A DNA stretch of 64,000 nucleotides from the NCBI RefSeq assembly GCF_018323985.1, contig NZ_AP024590.1:3224001-3288000 (forward strand). The letters run 5' to 3'. The stretch is from Enterobacter kobei. GTDB taxonomy: Bacteria > Pseudomonadota > Gammaproteobacteria > Enterobacterales > Enterobacteriaceae. The notes below the pieces were generated by a model, which worked only from the letters and a program-made list of their open reading frames with translations, had not been told where the DNA came from and did not search any database. Positions within the stretch are counted from its first letter, which is position 1, and every line of letters starts with the position of its first letter. The position numbers were made by a program, and so were the translations under genes. This document shows, piece by piece, positions 42,978 to 52,595 of this stretch.

Positions 42978-44046
42978 GCACCACCTGTAACGCAGCAATC
43001 AAACGATCGTTCTGCGCCTGACTCCGTACCGCCACCCGATAGTAACGTCCATCCAGCCCCGGATAGTTACTGCAACTGCGGATCAAAATATGCTGCTCCA
43101 GCAGCGCACGCTGTAAATCCATCCCCGGCACGTCGCAACGCAAAAAAAGATAATTCGCCACCCCCGGCCAGAGTTTCAGCCCCGGCAACGCACTCAGCGC
43201 CTGCTGCAACCGCGGCCTTTCCCTGGCGATCCACTGCCAGGTGGCGCGCTGATAGTCCGTATCCTGCAGCAGGATCTCCCCTGCCAGTGCAGCAAACGCA
43301 TTGATTGACCACGGCATCTGCCGCTGGCGTAAGCGCTCCACCGCCCGGGCATTGCTGTTGATCAGATAGCCGAGTCGCAGCCCAGGAATGGCATAGAATT
43401 TCGTTAATGAGCGCAGCACCCAGACGTGCGGATTAGCGGCAAGATAAGGAATAAATCCGCAGTGGCCTTCGATAAAATCGATAAAGGCTTCATCCAGGAT
43501 CAGGGCGATCCCCAGCGTCTGACAGCGGGCAGCGATAGCCAGCAGCAGCGTTTCATCAGGCAGTAAACCGGTCGGATTATTGGGCGTGCAGAGAAAAAGA
43601 CAGTCGAGATCGGCAGTCAGCACCTCCAGAATTGCCCCGGTGAGCTGCCAGCCTTCCTCTTCACGCAGCGCAAAATCCTCCACCACGCACCCGGCCCGCG
43701 TAAGCGCGCGGCGATATTCTGCAAAACCCGGCGTCACCAGCAAGGCCCGGCGCGGCTCAAGGCCATCGACCAGGGTGAAAATCGCCTCCGTCTCGCCATT
43801 GCCCGCCAGCAGCCAGCCCGCGGGTATCTGATGATGCGCGGCCAGCGCCTGATGCAGACGCTGATATTCCGCATCCGGGTAACGTTCAGCAAGGTGCAGG
43901 TGTTCCGTCAGCGCCTGCCGCAATGAGGCGGGCATCCCGGCAGGATTGATATTGGCGCTGAAATCCAGCAGGGCATCGGGTGCGATCCCAAGTAAGTCTG
44001 CCGCCTCGCGGATATTACCGCCGTGGGCGCTGGTAAATAAAGCCAT
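42952..44046 (-). CDS. cobD: L-threonine-O-3-phosphate decarboxylase CobD
   Basis: The 364-residue product is the length of Salmonella CobD and matches its start (MALFxxAHGGNIREAA). It also matches FLCTPNNPTGLLP, LILDEAFIDFI and the PLP lysine region VLRSLTKFYAIPGLRLGYL. It makes aminopropanol phosphate for the cobalamin nucleotide loop. E. coli K-12 lacks it at this place, while Salmonella has it beside cobC. It is divergent from cobC by 98 bases. Confidence 0.94.
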   Translation of the reverse strand: MALFTSAHGGNIREAADLLGIAPDALLDFSANINPAGMPASLRQALTEHLHLAERYPDAEYQRLHQALAAHHQIPAGWLLAGNGETEAIFTLVDGLEPRRALLVTPGFAEYRRALTRAGCVVEDFALREEEGWQLTGAILEVLTADLDCLFLCTPNNPTGLLPDETLLLAIAARCQTLGIALILDEAFIDFIEGHCGFIPYLAANPHVWVLRSLTKFYAIPGLRLGYLINSNARAVERLRQRQMPWSINAFAALAGEILLQDTDYQRATWQWIARERPRLQQALSALPGLKLWPGVANYLFLRCDVPGMDLQRALLEQHILIRSCSNYPGLDGRYYRVAVRSQAQNDRLIAALQVVLNDTGPAV

Positions 44047-44144
44047 CGGTGAGCTCCCGGTAAAGGGGGTATCTTAGCGAAAAAACCGTGCGCGCTCAGC
44101 GCGCAATGATAGACTTCATGCAGAAAAGATCAGGAGGATAACCT

Positions 44145-44759
44145 ATGCGACTGTGGCTTGTGCGTCACGGAGAAACCGAAGCAAACGTCGCCGGTCTGTA
44201 CAGCGGCCATGCGCCGACCTCGTTGACGCCGCGCGGCATAGCCCAGGCGACCGCGCTGCATTCGCTGCTGCACAACGTGCCTTTCGATCAGGTCTTGTGC
44301 AGCGCCCTTGAACGCGCGCAGCATACCGCCCGGCTGGTATTGGGCAACCGCGACATCCCGCTGCATACCACGCCCCTGCTTAATGAGATGTTTTTTGGCG
44401 ACTGGGAACTGCGCCATCACCGCGATCTCAAACGGGAAGATACTGAAAACTACGCCGCCTGGTGCCTGGACTGGCAAAACGCCGTGCCCACCAACGGGGA
44501 AGGATTTCAGGATTTTTCACAGCGCGTACAACAATTTATTGCCGGACTGCGTGACTGGCAGCATCACGACAATCTGCTGATTGTCAGCCATCAGGGCGTG
44601 ATCAGCGTACTTATCGCCACCCTGCTTAAGATGCCCGCCGCCTCACTGTGGCATTTTCGTGTCGAACAGGGGGCGTGGAGCGCTATCGATTTTTATGAAG
44701 ATTTTGCCACCCTGAGCGTGCTGAACAGTCGCGCGGTCTGGCAGCCAGATGCCGGATAA
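44145..44759 (+). CDS. cobC: Alpha-ribazole phosphatase CobC
   Basis: This 204-residue histidine phosphatase has the motif MRLWLVRHGETEAN and a second catalytic His in LLIVSHQGVISVL. It removes phosphate from alpha-ribazole-5'-phosphate (or adenosylcobalamin phosphate) late in B12 assembly. A clear ribosome-binding site (AGGAGGATAACC) precedes the ATG. The 249 bases to rsfS contain an inverted repeat (TGACAGT 44945-44951 with ACTGTCA 44960-44966) near the expected rsfS promoter. Confidence 0.93.
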   Translation: MRLWLVRHGETEANVAGLYSGHAPTSLTPRGIAQATALHSLLHNVPFDQVLCSALERAQHTARLVLGNRDIPLHTTPLLNEMFFGDWELRHHRDLKREDTENYAAWCLDWQNAVPTNGEGFQDFSQRVQQFIAGLRDWQHHDNLLIVSHQGVISVLIATLLKMPAASLWHFRVEQGAWSAIDFYEDFATLSVLNSRAVWQPDAG

Positions 44760-45008
44760 TCGTCCTGCGCGTCATTACGTGATTGACACGCCCGGCAAGG
44801 CTGTTATCCTCCGCTGCCGGACTTGCCCCGCCATGCAGAGTCTTTAAGAAATTGTTTTACAAAAATGGCGATGCAATCTCCTGCCGCGGGTGGGATGATA
44901 GCCCACTTTCAAAAATCTTACTGGCGGCATGTGTCCCGCCAGAATGACAGTTCAGTTATACTGTCATACCTTCATTAATGACTATATGTACGCTCCCAGG
45001 GGGAACAC

Positions 45009-45326
45009 TTGCAGGGTAAAGCACTCCAGGATTTTGTTATCGACAAAATTGATGACCTGAAAGGCCAGGACATCGTAAAAATTGACGTTCAGGGTAAGTC
45101 CAGTATCACTGACTGCATGATTATTTGCACCGGCACCTCCAGCCGCCATGTGATGTCCATTGCCGACCACGTGGTGCAGGAATCGCGCAAAGCGGGCATG
45201 CTGCCGCTGGGTGTGGAAGGCGAAAACGTCGCCGACTGGGTGGTGGTCGATTTAGGTGATGTGATTGTTCACGTCATGCAGGCAGAGAGCCGCGCGCTGT
45301 ACGAGCTGGAAAAACTCTGGAGTTAA
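45009..45326 (+). CDS. rsfS: Ribosomal silencing factor RsfS
   Basis: The 105-residue protein (E. coli 105) starts with TTG; the N-terminus MQGKALQDFVIDKIDDLKGQD and DVQGKSSITDCMIICTGTSSRH are near-identical to E. coli. It binds uL14 and keeps ribosomal subunits apart in starvation. It opens the rsfS-rlmH-mrdA-mrdB-rlpA gene string; rlmH starts three bases after its stop. Confidence 0.96.
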   Translation: MQGKALQDFVIDKIDDLKGQDIVKIDVQGKSSITDCMIICTGTSSRHVMSIADHVVQESRKAGMLPLGVEGENVADWVVVDLGDVIVHVMQAESRALYELEKLWS

Positions 45327-45329
45327 TGC

Positions 45330-45797
45330 GTGAAGCTGCAACTGGTCGCCGTCGGCACCAAAATGCCGGACTGGGTACAAACCGGCTTTACTGAATATCT
45401 GCGTCGTTTTCCGAAGGACATGCCGTTCGAGCTGGTAGAAATTCCGGCCGGAAAACGCGGTAAGAACGCCGATATCAAACGCATTCTCGATAAAGAGGGT
45501 GAGTTAATGCTGGCTGCGGCTGGCAAAAACCGCATTGTCACCCTCGATATTCCAGGTAAACCCTGGGATACGCCGCAACTGGCTCATGAACTGGAACGCT
45601 GGAAGCAGGACGGACGCGACGTCAGCCTGCTGATCGGCGGGCCGGAAGGGTTATCCCCCGCCTGTAAAGCGGCAGCTGAACAAAGTTGGTCCCTCTCTGC
45701 ACTGACGCTCCCCCACCCGCTGGTTCGGGTTCTGGTGGCAGAAAGTCTCTATCGTGCATGGAGCATTACTACCAACCATCCTTATCACCGAGAGTAA
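45330..45797 (+). CDS. rlmH: 23S rRNA pseudouridine-1915 methyltransferase RlmH
   Basis: The 155-residue SPOUT methyltransferase starts with GTG. MKLQLVAVGTKMPDWVQTGF begins it, and the knot region has FLIGGPEG-type LLIGGPEGLSPACK and LTLPHPLVRVLVAESLYRAWSI. It methylates m3-psi1915 in 23S rRNA on the 70S ribosome. It lies between rsfS and mrdA, as in E. coli. Confidence 0.97.
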   Translation: MKLQLVAVGTKMPDWVQTGFTEYLRRFPKDMPFELVEIPAGKRGKNADIKRILDKEGELMLAAAGKNRIVTLDIPGKPWDTPQLAHELERWKQDGRDVSLLIGGPEGLSPACKAAAEQSWSLSALTLPHPLVRVLVAESLYRAWSITTNHPYHRE

Positions 45798-45822
45798 TGA
45801 GACCAGGTAGATTACGCAGCGG

Positions 45823-47724
45823 ATGAAATTACAGAATTCTTTTCGCGACTATACGGCTGAGTCCGCGCTGTTCGTGCGCCGGGCAGTGGTCGCCTTTACG
45901 GGGATTTTGCTGCTTTCTGGTGTTCTGATCGCCAACCTTTATAATCTGCAAATTCTCCGTCACACCGACTACCAGACGCGCTCAAACGAAAACCGCATCA
46001 AACTGGTGCCTATCGCCCCCAGTCGCGGCATAATTTACGATCGTAACGGCATTCCCCTGGCGCTCAACCGCACCATTTATCAGGTGGAGATGATGCCGGA
46101 AAAAGTCGATAACGTGCAGCAGACGCTGGATGCGTTGCGTGGCGTCGTCGATCTGACCGATGAAGACATCGCCAACTTTAAAAAAGAGCGCGCCCGCTCG
46201 CACCGGTTTACCTCTATTCCTGTGAAATCCAACCTCACGGAAGTGCAGGTCGCGCGCTTTGCCGTTAACCAGTACCGTTTTCCCGGCGTCGAAGTCAAAG
46301 GCTACAAACGCCGCTATTATCCCTATGGCTCTGCCCTCACCCATGTGATCGGCTACGTGTCCAAAATCAACGACAGCGATGTGAAGCGCCTCGATAAAGA
46401 TGGCAAGCTGGCTAACTACGCCGCAACCCATGACATCGGCAAACAGGGGATTGAGCGTTATTACGAAGACGTGCTGCACGGACAAACCGGTTACGAAGAG
46501 GTCGAGGTTAACAACCGTGGCCGCGTGATCCGTCAGCTCAAAGAAGTGCCGCCGCAGGCCGGGCATGACATCACCCTGACGCTGGATCTGAAATTACAGA
46601 GCTATATTGAAACCCTGCTGGCAGGCAGTCGTGCGGCCGTGGTGGTAACCGATCCGCGCACCGGCGGCATTCTGGCAATGGTATCCATGCCGAGCTATAA
46701 CCCGAATTTATTCGTCGACGGCATCTCCAGTAAAGATTACAGCGCGCTGCTTAACGATCCGAATACTCCGCTGGTCAACCGTGCCACTCAGGGCGTCTAT
46801 CCCCCGGCATCGACGGTTAAACCTTACGTCGCCGTATCCGCCTTAAGCTCAGGGGTGATCACCCGCAATACCAGCCTGTTTGACCCCGGCTGGTGGCAGC
46901 TGCCCGGCTCCGAGAAGCGCTATCGCGACTGGAAAAAGTGGGGCCATGGCCATCTGAATATCACCAAATCGCTGGAGGAATCTGCGGATACCTTCTTCTA
47001 TCAGGTCGCATATGACATGGGTATTGACCGCCTTTCCGAGTGGATGAGCAAGTTCGGCTACGGTAAATATACCGGTATCGATCTGTCGGAAGAGCGTTCC
47101 GGCAATATGCCAACCCGCGAATGGAAGCTGAAGCGCTTTAAAAAACCCTGGTATCAGGGTGACACCATTCCGGTAGGTATCGGCCAGGGTTACTGGACGG
47201 CGACGCCGATCCAGATGAACAAGGCAATGATGATCCTGATTAACGACGGCGTGGTGAAAGTCCCGCATCTGTTAATGAGTACGCTGGAAAATGGTCAGCA
47301 GGTGCCGTGGAAACAGCCGGAACAGCCGCCGGTAGGCGATATTCATTCCGGCTACTGGGAAATCGCCAAAGACGGTATGTATGGCGTGGCGAACCGTCCC
47401 AACGGTACCGGGCATAAGTATTTCGCGAATGCCCCGTATAAAGTGGCGGCGAAATCCGGTACCGCGCAGGTCTTTGGCCTGAAGGCGAATGAAACCTATA
47501 ACGCGCACAAGATTGCTGAACGTCTGCGTGACCACAAACTGATGACGGCCTTTGCGCCGTACGATAAACCCCAGGTCGCGGTGGCGATTATTCTGGAGAA
47601 CGGCGGTGCCGGCCCTGCGGTCGGTACCATCATGCGCCAGATCCTCGACCACATTATGCTGGGTGATAACAATACCGAATTGCCTGCGGAAAACCCGGCA
47701 ACCGCGGCGGCAGAGGACCAATAA
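45823..47724 (+). CDS. mrdA: Penicillin-binding protein 2 (PBP2)
   Basis: The 633-residue product (E. coli 633) has one N-terminal membrane helix (residues 22-42) and a dimerisation domain with SRGIIYDRNGIPLA. The transpeptidase active Ser330 lies in PASTVKPY, and KSGTAQVF is the third motif. It is the elongasome transpeptidase that works with RodA, encoded next. Confidence 0.98.
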   Translation: MKLQNSFRDYTAESALFVRRAVVAFTGILLLSGVLIANLYNLQILRHTDYQTRSNENRIKLVPIAPSRGIIYDRNGIPLALNRTIYQVEMMPEKVDNVQQTLDALRGVVDLTDEDIANFKKERARSHRFTSIPVKSNLTEVQVARFAVNQYRFPGVEVKGYKRRYYPYGSALTHVIGYVSKINDSDVKRLDKDGKLANYAATHDIGKQGIERYYEDVLHGQTGYEEVEVNNRGRVIRQLKEVPPQAGHDITLTLDLKLQSYIETLLAGSRAAVVVTDPRTGGILAMVSMPSYNPNLFVDGISSKDYSALLNDPNTPLVNRATQGVYPPASTVKPYVAVSALSSGVITRNTSLFDPGWWQLPGSEKRYRDWKKWGHGHLNITKSLEESADTFFYQVAYDMGIDRLSEWMSKFGYGKYTGIDLSEERSGNMPTREWKLKRFKKPWYQGDTIPVGIGQGYWTATPIQMNKAMMILINDGVVKVPHLLMSTLENGQQVPWKQPEQPPVGDIHSGYWEIAKDGMYGVANRPNGTGHKYFANAPYKVAAKSGTAQVFGLKANETYNAHKIAERLRDHKLMTAFAPYDKPQVAVAIILENGGAGPAVGTIMRQILDHIMLGDNNTELPAENPATAAAEDQ

Positions 47725-47726
47725 TC

Positions 47727-48839
47727 ATGACGGATAATCCGAACAAGAAATCGTTCTGGGATAAAATCCATATCGACCCGACGCTACTGCTGATTATTCT
47801 GGCCCTGCTGACCTACAGCGCGCTGGTGATCTGGAGCGCCAGCGGCCAGGATATTGGCATGACCGAACGTAAGATCGGGCAGATCGCCATGGGTCTGGTG
47901 GTTATGGTGGTGATGGCGCAAATCCCGCCGCGCGTGTATGAAGGCTGGGCGCCCTATCTCTATATTTTCTGCGTCATTTTACTGGTGGCGGTAGACGCCT
48001 TTGGGGCGATCTCTAAAGGCGCGCAGCGCTGGCTGGATCTGGGGATCGTGCGTTTTCAGCCGTCAGAGATCGCTAAAATCGCCGTGCCGCTGATGGTGGC
48101 GCGCTTTATCAACCGCGACGTTTGCCCGCCTTCGCTGAAAAATACCGCGATTGCGCTGGTGCTGATCTTTATGCCGACGCTGCTGGTGGCGGCGCAGCCG
48201 GACCTCGGAACCTCGATCCTTGTGGCGCTCTCCGGACTGTTCGTGCTGTTCCTCTCCGGCCTGAGCTGGCGTCTGATCGGCATCGCGGCGCTGCTGCTGG
48301 CGGCGTTTATCCCGATCCTGTGGTTCTTCCTGATGCATGATTATCAGCGGCAGCGCGTAATGATGCTGCTCGATCCGGAAACCGATCCGCTGGGCGCAGG
48401 CTATCATATTATTCAGTCGAAAATTGCGATTGGCTCCGGCGGGCTGCGGGGGAAAGGCTGGCTGCACGGTACGCAGTCGCAGCTTGAGTTTCTGCCCGAA
48501 CGCCATACGGACTTTATCTTTGCGGTGGTGGCGGAAGAGCTGGGTCTGGTGGGCTTCCTCGTACTGCTGGCGCTCTATTTACTGCTCATTATTCGTGGGC
48601 TGTATATTGCCGCCCGCGCGCAGACCACCTTTGGCCGCGTGATGGCCGGTGGCCTAATGCTGATTTTGTTTGTTTATGTCTTCGTAAATATTGGTATGGT
48701 GAGCGGTATTCTGCCGGTGGTGGGCGTTCCGCTACCGCTGGTCAGTTATGGAGGCTCCGCTCTCATCGTACTCATGGCCGGATTTGGTATTGTGATGTCT
48801 ATTCATACCCACCGGAAAATGTTGTCAAAAAGCGTATAA
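47727..48839 (+). CDS. mrdB: Rod-shape peptidoglycan glycosyltransferase RodA
   Basis: The 370-residue SEDS protein (E. coli 370) has ten or so membrane helices. Typical features are GAQRWLDLGIVRFQPSEIAKIAVP and the C-terminal GMVSGILPVVGVPLPLVSYGGSA. It polymerises lipid II with PBP2 for side-wall growth. It starts two bases after mrdA. Confidence 0.98.
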   Translation: MTDNPNKKSFWDKIHIDPTLLLIILALLTYSALVIWSASGQDIGMTERKIGQIAMGLVVMVVMAQIPPRVYEGWAPYLYIFCVILLVAVDAFGAISKGAQRWLDLGIVRFQPSEIAKIAVPLMVARFINRDVCPPSLKNTAIALVLIFMPTLLVAAQPDLGTSILVALSGLFVLFLSGLSWRLIGIAALLLAAFIPILWFFLMHDYQRQRVMMLLDPETDPLGAGYHIIQSKIAIGSGGLRGKGWLHGTQSQLEFLPERHTDFIFAVVAEELGLVGFLVLLALYLLLIIRGLYIAARAQTTFGRVMAGGLMLILFVYVFVNIGMVSGILPVVGVPLPLVSYGGSALIVLMAGFGIVMSIHTHRKMLSKSV

Positions 48840-48849
48840 GAGGTGCGCA

Positions 48850-49992
48850 ATGCGTAAGCAATGGCTTGCAGTCTGCATAGCAACAGGATTACTGGCAGCA
48901 TGTACAAGTGACACTCAGCAACAACCCGCCCCCGTTGCGCCGCAGCCTGCGGTGTGTAACGGTCCGGTTGTTGAGATTGGCGGGGCTGAACCGCGCTATG
49001 AGACACTCAACCCTGCCGTGAATCAGGATTACGAGCGCGATGGCAAGCGTTACAAAATTGTCCAGGATCCGTCACGTTTCAGTCAGGCGGGTCTGGCGGC
49101 CATTTATGATGCCGAACCGGGCAGCAATCTGACCGCCTCCGGCGAAGCTTTTGATCCGATGCAGCTTACTGCCGCGCACCCGACGCTGCCGGTACCGAGC
49201 TACGCACGTATCACCAACCTGGCGAACGGCCGTATGATCGTGGTACGCATCAACGATCGCGGGCCGTACGGCAGCGATCGCGTGATTTCGCTTTCCCGCG
49301 CTGCCGCTGACCGGTTGAACAATTCGAATAACACCAAAGTGCGCATCGATCCGATTGTCGTGGCACAGGATGGCACACTGTCCGGGCCAGGCACCGCCTG
49401 TACCACGGTGGCGAAACAGACTTACGCCTTACCGGCACGCCCGGATCTGACCGGCGGAATGGGCAGCGCGTCCAGTATTCCGGAGCCTGCACAACCTCAG
49501 GCCGACGTGCAGCCGATCAGTAATGACACGCTGAAAAGTGATAACGCCATGGGCGCACCGGTCAGCAGCGGCGGTTTCCTTGGCGCGCCAACCACGCTCG
49601 CCAACGGTGTTCTGGAGGGTAATGAACCGCCCGCCACGCCAACAGAACCGGTTGCCGCCGCCCCTGTCTCTGCGCCCGCTGCCACGGCGGTGACGCCTGC
49701 CGCTCCGGTTACCGCACCGGGCTCAGTCCAGGGGAACGTCGCGGCGCCAGCCACCACTGGCACCACCAGCGGCTATGTCGTGCAGGTGGGTGCGGTCAGC
49801 GATCAGACGCGTGCGCAGCAGTATCAGCAGCGTCTGGCGCAGCAGTTCTCCGTACCGGGCCGTGTTGTGCAAAACGGCGCAGTATGGCGTATTCAGTTAG
49901 GGCCGTTTGGCAGCAAGGCTGACGCCAGTGCGTTACAGTCGCGCTTACAAAGCGAAGCACAACTGCAGTCATTTATTGCCAGCGCGCAGTAA
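48850..49992 (+). CDS. rlpA: Septal-ring lipoprotein RlpA
   Basis: The 380-residue product (362 in E. coli) has lipobox LLAAC with acylated Cys18. The double-psi barrel follows with GLAAIYDAEPGSNLTASGEAFDP and VVRINDRGPYGSDRVISLS. An Ala/Pro/Thr-rich linker (residues 215-300) precedes a C-terminal SPOR domain (GYVVQVGAVSDQTRAQQYQQ). In Pseudomonas RlpA cuts denuded glycan strands; the E. coli protein is less clear. The extra length is in the linker. Confidence 0.95.
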   Translation: MRKQWLAVCIATGLLAACTSDTQQQPAPVAPQPAVCNGPVVEIGGAEPRYETLNPAVNQDYERDGKRYKIVQDPSRFSQAGLAAIYDAEPGSNLTASGEAFDPMQLTAAHPTLPVPSYARITNLANGRMIVVRINDRGPYGSDRVISLSRAAADRLNNSNNTKVRIDPIVVAQDGTLSGPGTACTTVAKQTYALPARPDLTGGMGSASSIPEPAQPQADVQPISNDTLKSDNAMGAPVSSGGFLGAPTTLANGVLEGNEPPATPTEPVAAAPVSAPAATAVTPAAPVTAPGSVQGNVAAPATTGTTSGYVVQVGAVSDQTRAQQYQQRLAQQFSVPGRVVQNGAVWRIQLGPFGSKADASALQSRLQSEAQLQSFIASAQ

Positions 49993-50134
49993 ATAAAACA
50001 GCAAGGCATCTTACTTTGTCAGTTTGTGTAAGTTTCATTCACAAATCATGCGGAAAGTCGGATGCCTGCCATTATAGCTTTTGCTATAGTAAGGCACTTT
50101 TTTTCACTCCATCACGGATGTCGTTGTTCTGACC

Positions 50135-51346
50135 ATGAAGACCACTTTTTCCGTTCGTTTCGTGAAGCGCCTCGCGCTCACCACCGTGCTGACAGCCGCA
50201 ACCCTGTCTGCTGCCCATGCCGATGACCTGAACATCAAAACCATGATCCCCGGCGTGCCGCAGATCGATGCCGAGTCTTACATCCTGATTGATTACAACT
50301 CCGGTAAAGTGCTGGCCGAGCAAAATGCTGATGCCCGCCGCGATCCGGCAAGTCTGACCAAAATGATGACCAGCTACGTCATTGGCCAGGCCATGAAAGC
50401 CGGCAAGTTCAAGGAAACGGACCTGGTAACCATCAACAATGATGCCTGGGCGACCGGTAATCCGGTGTTCAAGGGCTCCTCGCTGATGTTCCTGAAGCCA
50501 GGAATGCAGGTGCCGGTATCACAGCTGATCCGTGGTATTAACCTGCAATCCGGTAACGACGCCTGCGTGGCGATGGCCGATTTTGCCGCGGGCAGCCAGG
50601 ATGCGTTTGTTGGTCTGATGAACAGCTACGTCACCGCGCTGGGCCTGAAAAACTCCCATTTCGAAACGGTGCATGGTCTGGATGCCGATGGCCAGTACAG
50701 CTCCGCGCGCGATATGGCGCTGATCGGCCAGGCGCTGATCCGTGATGTCCCGAACGAATACACCATCTATAAAGAAAAAGAGTTCACCTTTAACGGTATC
50801 CGTCAGACTAACCGTAACGGCCTGCTGTGGGATAACAGCCTGAACGTCGACGGCATCAAAACGGGTCACACCGACAAAGCGGGCTATAACCTGGTGGCCT
50901 CGGCAACAGAAGGTCAGATGCGTCTGATTTCCGCCGTGATGGGCGGGCGCACCTTTAAAGGCCGTGAAGCAGAAAGTAAAAAACTGCTGACCTGGGGATT
51001 CCGTTTCTTTGAAACCGTCAACCCCATCAAAGCGGGCAAAGAGTTCGCCTCTGAACCGGCGTGGTTTGGCGACAGCGATCGCGCCTCCCTCGGCGTGGAT
51101 AAAGACGTTTACCTGACCATTCCCCGTGGCCGCATGAAGGATCTGAAAGCCAGCTATGTGCTGACCAGCACCGAACTGCACGCGCCGCTGCAAAAAAATC
51201 AGGTGGTCGGCACCATTAACTTCCAGCTCGACGGTAAAACCATTGAACAGCGTCCGCTGGTCGTGCTGCAGGAAATTCCGGAAGGCAATTTCTTCGGCAA
51301 AATCATTGATTATATTAAGCTGATGTTCCACCACTGGTTTGGTTAA
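50135..51346 (+). CDS. dacA: D-alanyl-D-alanine carboxypeptidase DacA (PBP5)
   Basis: The 403-residue product (E. coli 403) has a signal peptide cut after AAHA (residue 29). The active site is Ser73-x-x-Lys76 (SLTK), then SGN in LQSGNDACVAM and KTG in GIKTGHTDKAGYN. An amphipathic C-terminal anchor ends IDYIKLMFHHWFG. It trims pentapeptides in the periplasm. It has its own terminator. Confidence 0.98.
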   Translation: MKTTFSVRFVKRLALTTVLTAATLSAAHADDLNIKTMIPGVPQIDAESYILIDYNSGKVLAEQNADARRDPASLTKMMTSYVIGQAMKAGKFKETDLVTINNDAWATGNPVFKGSSLMFLKPGMQVPVSQLIRGINLQSGNDACVAMADFAAGSQDAFVGLMNSYVTALGLKNSHFETVHGLDADGQYSSARDMALIGQALIRDVPNEYTIYKEKEFTFNGIRQTNRNGLLWDNSLNVDGIKTGHTDKAGYNLVASATEGQMRLISAVMGGRTFKGREAESKKLLTWGFRFFETVNPIKAGKEFASEPAWFGDSDRASLGVDKDVYLTIPRGRMKDLKASYVLTSTELHAPLQKNQVVGTINFQLDGKTIEQRPLVVLQEIPEGNFFGKIIDYIKLMFHHWFG

Positions 51347-51401
51347 AAATTCAGCACTTGAAAGTCTGAATTTCATCCCCATATACTATGCATCAATAAA
51401 A

Positions 51402-51431
51402 CTCCCGCCCTGTGGCGGGAGTTGTTCTTTT
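51402..51431 (+). terminator. Intrinsic terminator after dacA
   Basis: CTCCCGCC (51402-51409) and GGCGGGAG (51414-51421) with a four-base loop, followed by TTGTTCTTTT. It lies 56 bases after the dacA stop and just before the ybeD ribosome-binding site. Confidence 0.9.
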
Positions 51432-51450
51432 CTGTAACGCCGGAGCTGAC

Positions 51451-51714
51451 ATGAAAACCAAACTTAACGAACTGCTTGAATTCCCGACTCCCTTTACTTA
51501 CAAAGTAATGGGTCAGGCGAAACCGGAGCTGGTTGATCAGGTGGTGGAAGTGGTACAGCGCCATGCGCCTGGTGACTACTCTCCGCAGGTAAAACCGAGC
51601 AGCAAAGGCAACTACCACTCGGTCTCTATCACTATCACCGCGACGCATATTGAGCAGGTGGAAACACTGTACGAAGAGCTCGGCAATATCGATATCGTGC
51701 GTATGGTGCTGTAA
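51451..51714 (+). CDS. ybeD: YbeD, conserved small protein (DUF493)
   Basis: The start MKTKLNELLEFPTPFTYKV at 51451 gives 87 residues as in E. coli; a longer frame from 51412 overlaps the terminator and is rejected. It has an ACT-like fold in the family. Its function is not known; placement between dacA and lipB is conserved in enterics. There is no membrane or signal segment. Confidence 0.95.
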   Translation: MKTKLNELLEFPTPFTYKVMGQAKPELVDQVVEVVQRHAPGDYSPQVKPSSKGNYHSVSITITATHIEQVETLYEELGNIDIVRMVL

Positions 51715-51799
51715 TTGATCGACGTGTTACCTGACCTCTCAGGTAACACGTCATTATGATATACTCCTGCCACCCTTCCCTCTCTCCGGAGATGCTGTT

Positions 51800-52441
51800 T
51801 TGCTTCAGGATACGATCCTTATCCGCCACCTGGGTTTACAACCTTACGAGCCAGTCTCCCTGGCGATGCATGACTTCACTGATACCCGCGACGACACCAC
51901 GCCCGACGAAATCTGGCTGGTTGAACATCATCCCGTGTTTACGCAGGGCCAGGCCGGTAAAGCCGAACATGTGCTGATGCCGGGCGATATTCCGGTGATC
52001 CAGAGCGATCGCGGCGGCCAGGTAACCTATCACGGGCCGGGCCAGCAGGTCATGTATGTGCTGTTAAACCTGAAACGCCGCAAGCTGGGCGTACGTGAGC
52101 TGGTGACCCTGCTTGAGCAGACGGTGGTAAACACGCTGGCGGAGTCGAATATCGAGGCTTATCCCCGCGCGGACGCGCCGGGTGTGTATGTGGGCGGAAA
52201 GAAAATCTGCTCGCTGGGGCTGCGTATTCGTAAAGGCTGCTCCTTTCACGGACTGGCCTTAAATATCGCGATGGATCTTGCCCCTTTCCAGCGTATTAAT
52301 CCCTGCGGTTATGCCGGAATGGAAATGGCGCAAATGAGCCAGTGGGTTCCTGACGCCACCACCGATAATACCGGCCCGCGCCTGGTCGCTAATTTCCTAA
52401 ATTTACTTAATAATCCCCCGCACCAACATATTAGCGTCTAA
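51800..52441 (+). CDS. lipB: Octanoyltransferase LipB
   Basis: The 213-residue product starts with TTG, as in E. coli. The motifs are RGGQVTYHGPGQQVMY, ADAPGVYVGGKKICSLGLRI (Lys) and the catalytic Cys in RINPCGYAGMEM. It moves octanoate from acyl carrier protein to lipoyl domains, and LipA then adds sulfur. lipA lies 1.3 kb to the right beyond ybeF. Confidence 0.96.
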   Translation: MLQDTILIRHLGLQPYEPVSLAMHDFTDTRDDTTPDEIWLVEHHPVFTQGQAGKAEHVLMPGDIPVIQSDRGGQVTYHGPGQQVMYVLLNLKRRKLGVRELVTLLEQTVVNTLAESNIEAYPRADAPGVYVGGKKICSLGLRIRKGCSFHGLALNIAMDLAPFQRINPCGYAGMEMAQMSQWVPDATTDNTGPRLVANFLNLLNNPPHQHISV

Positions 52442-52595
52442 GCTATTAAACATGCTGACGATTTCATCTGGGGTCAGCATGTAAATCAAAAGCGTAAGGC
52501 ATTCACCCGCGACGAGTGCCGGTCAGACACGCTAATAATCATCATACTAATTGATCATATATTATTCATCCCATGAATAAATTCGGAGTTTACGC

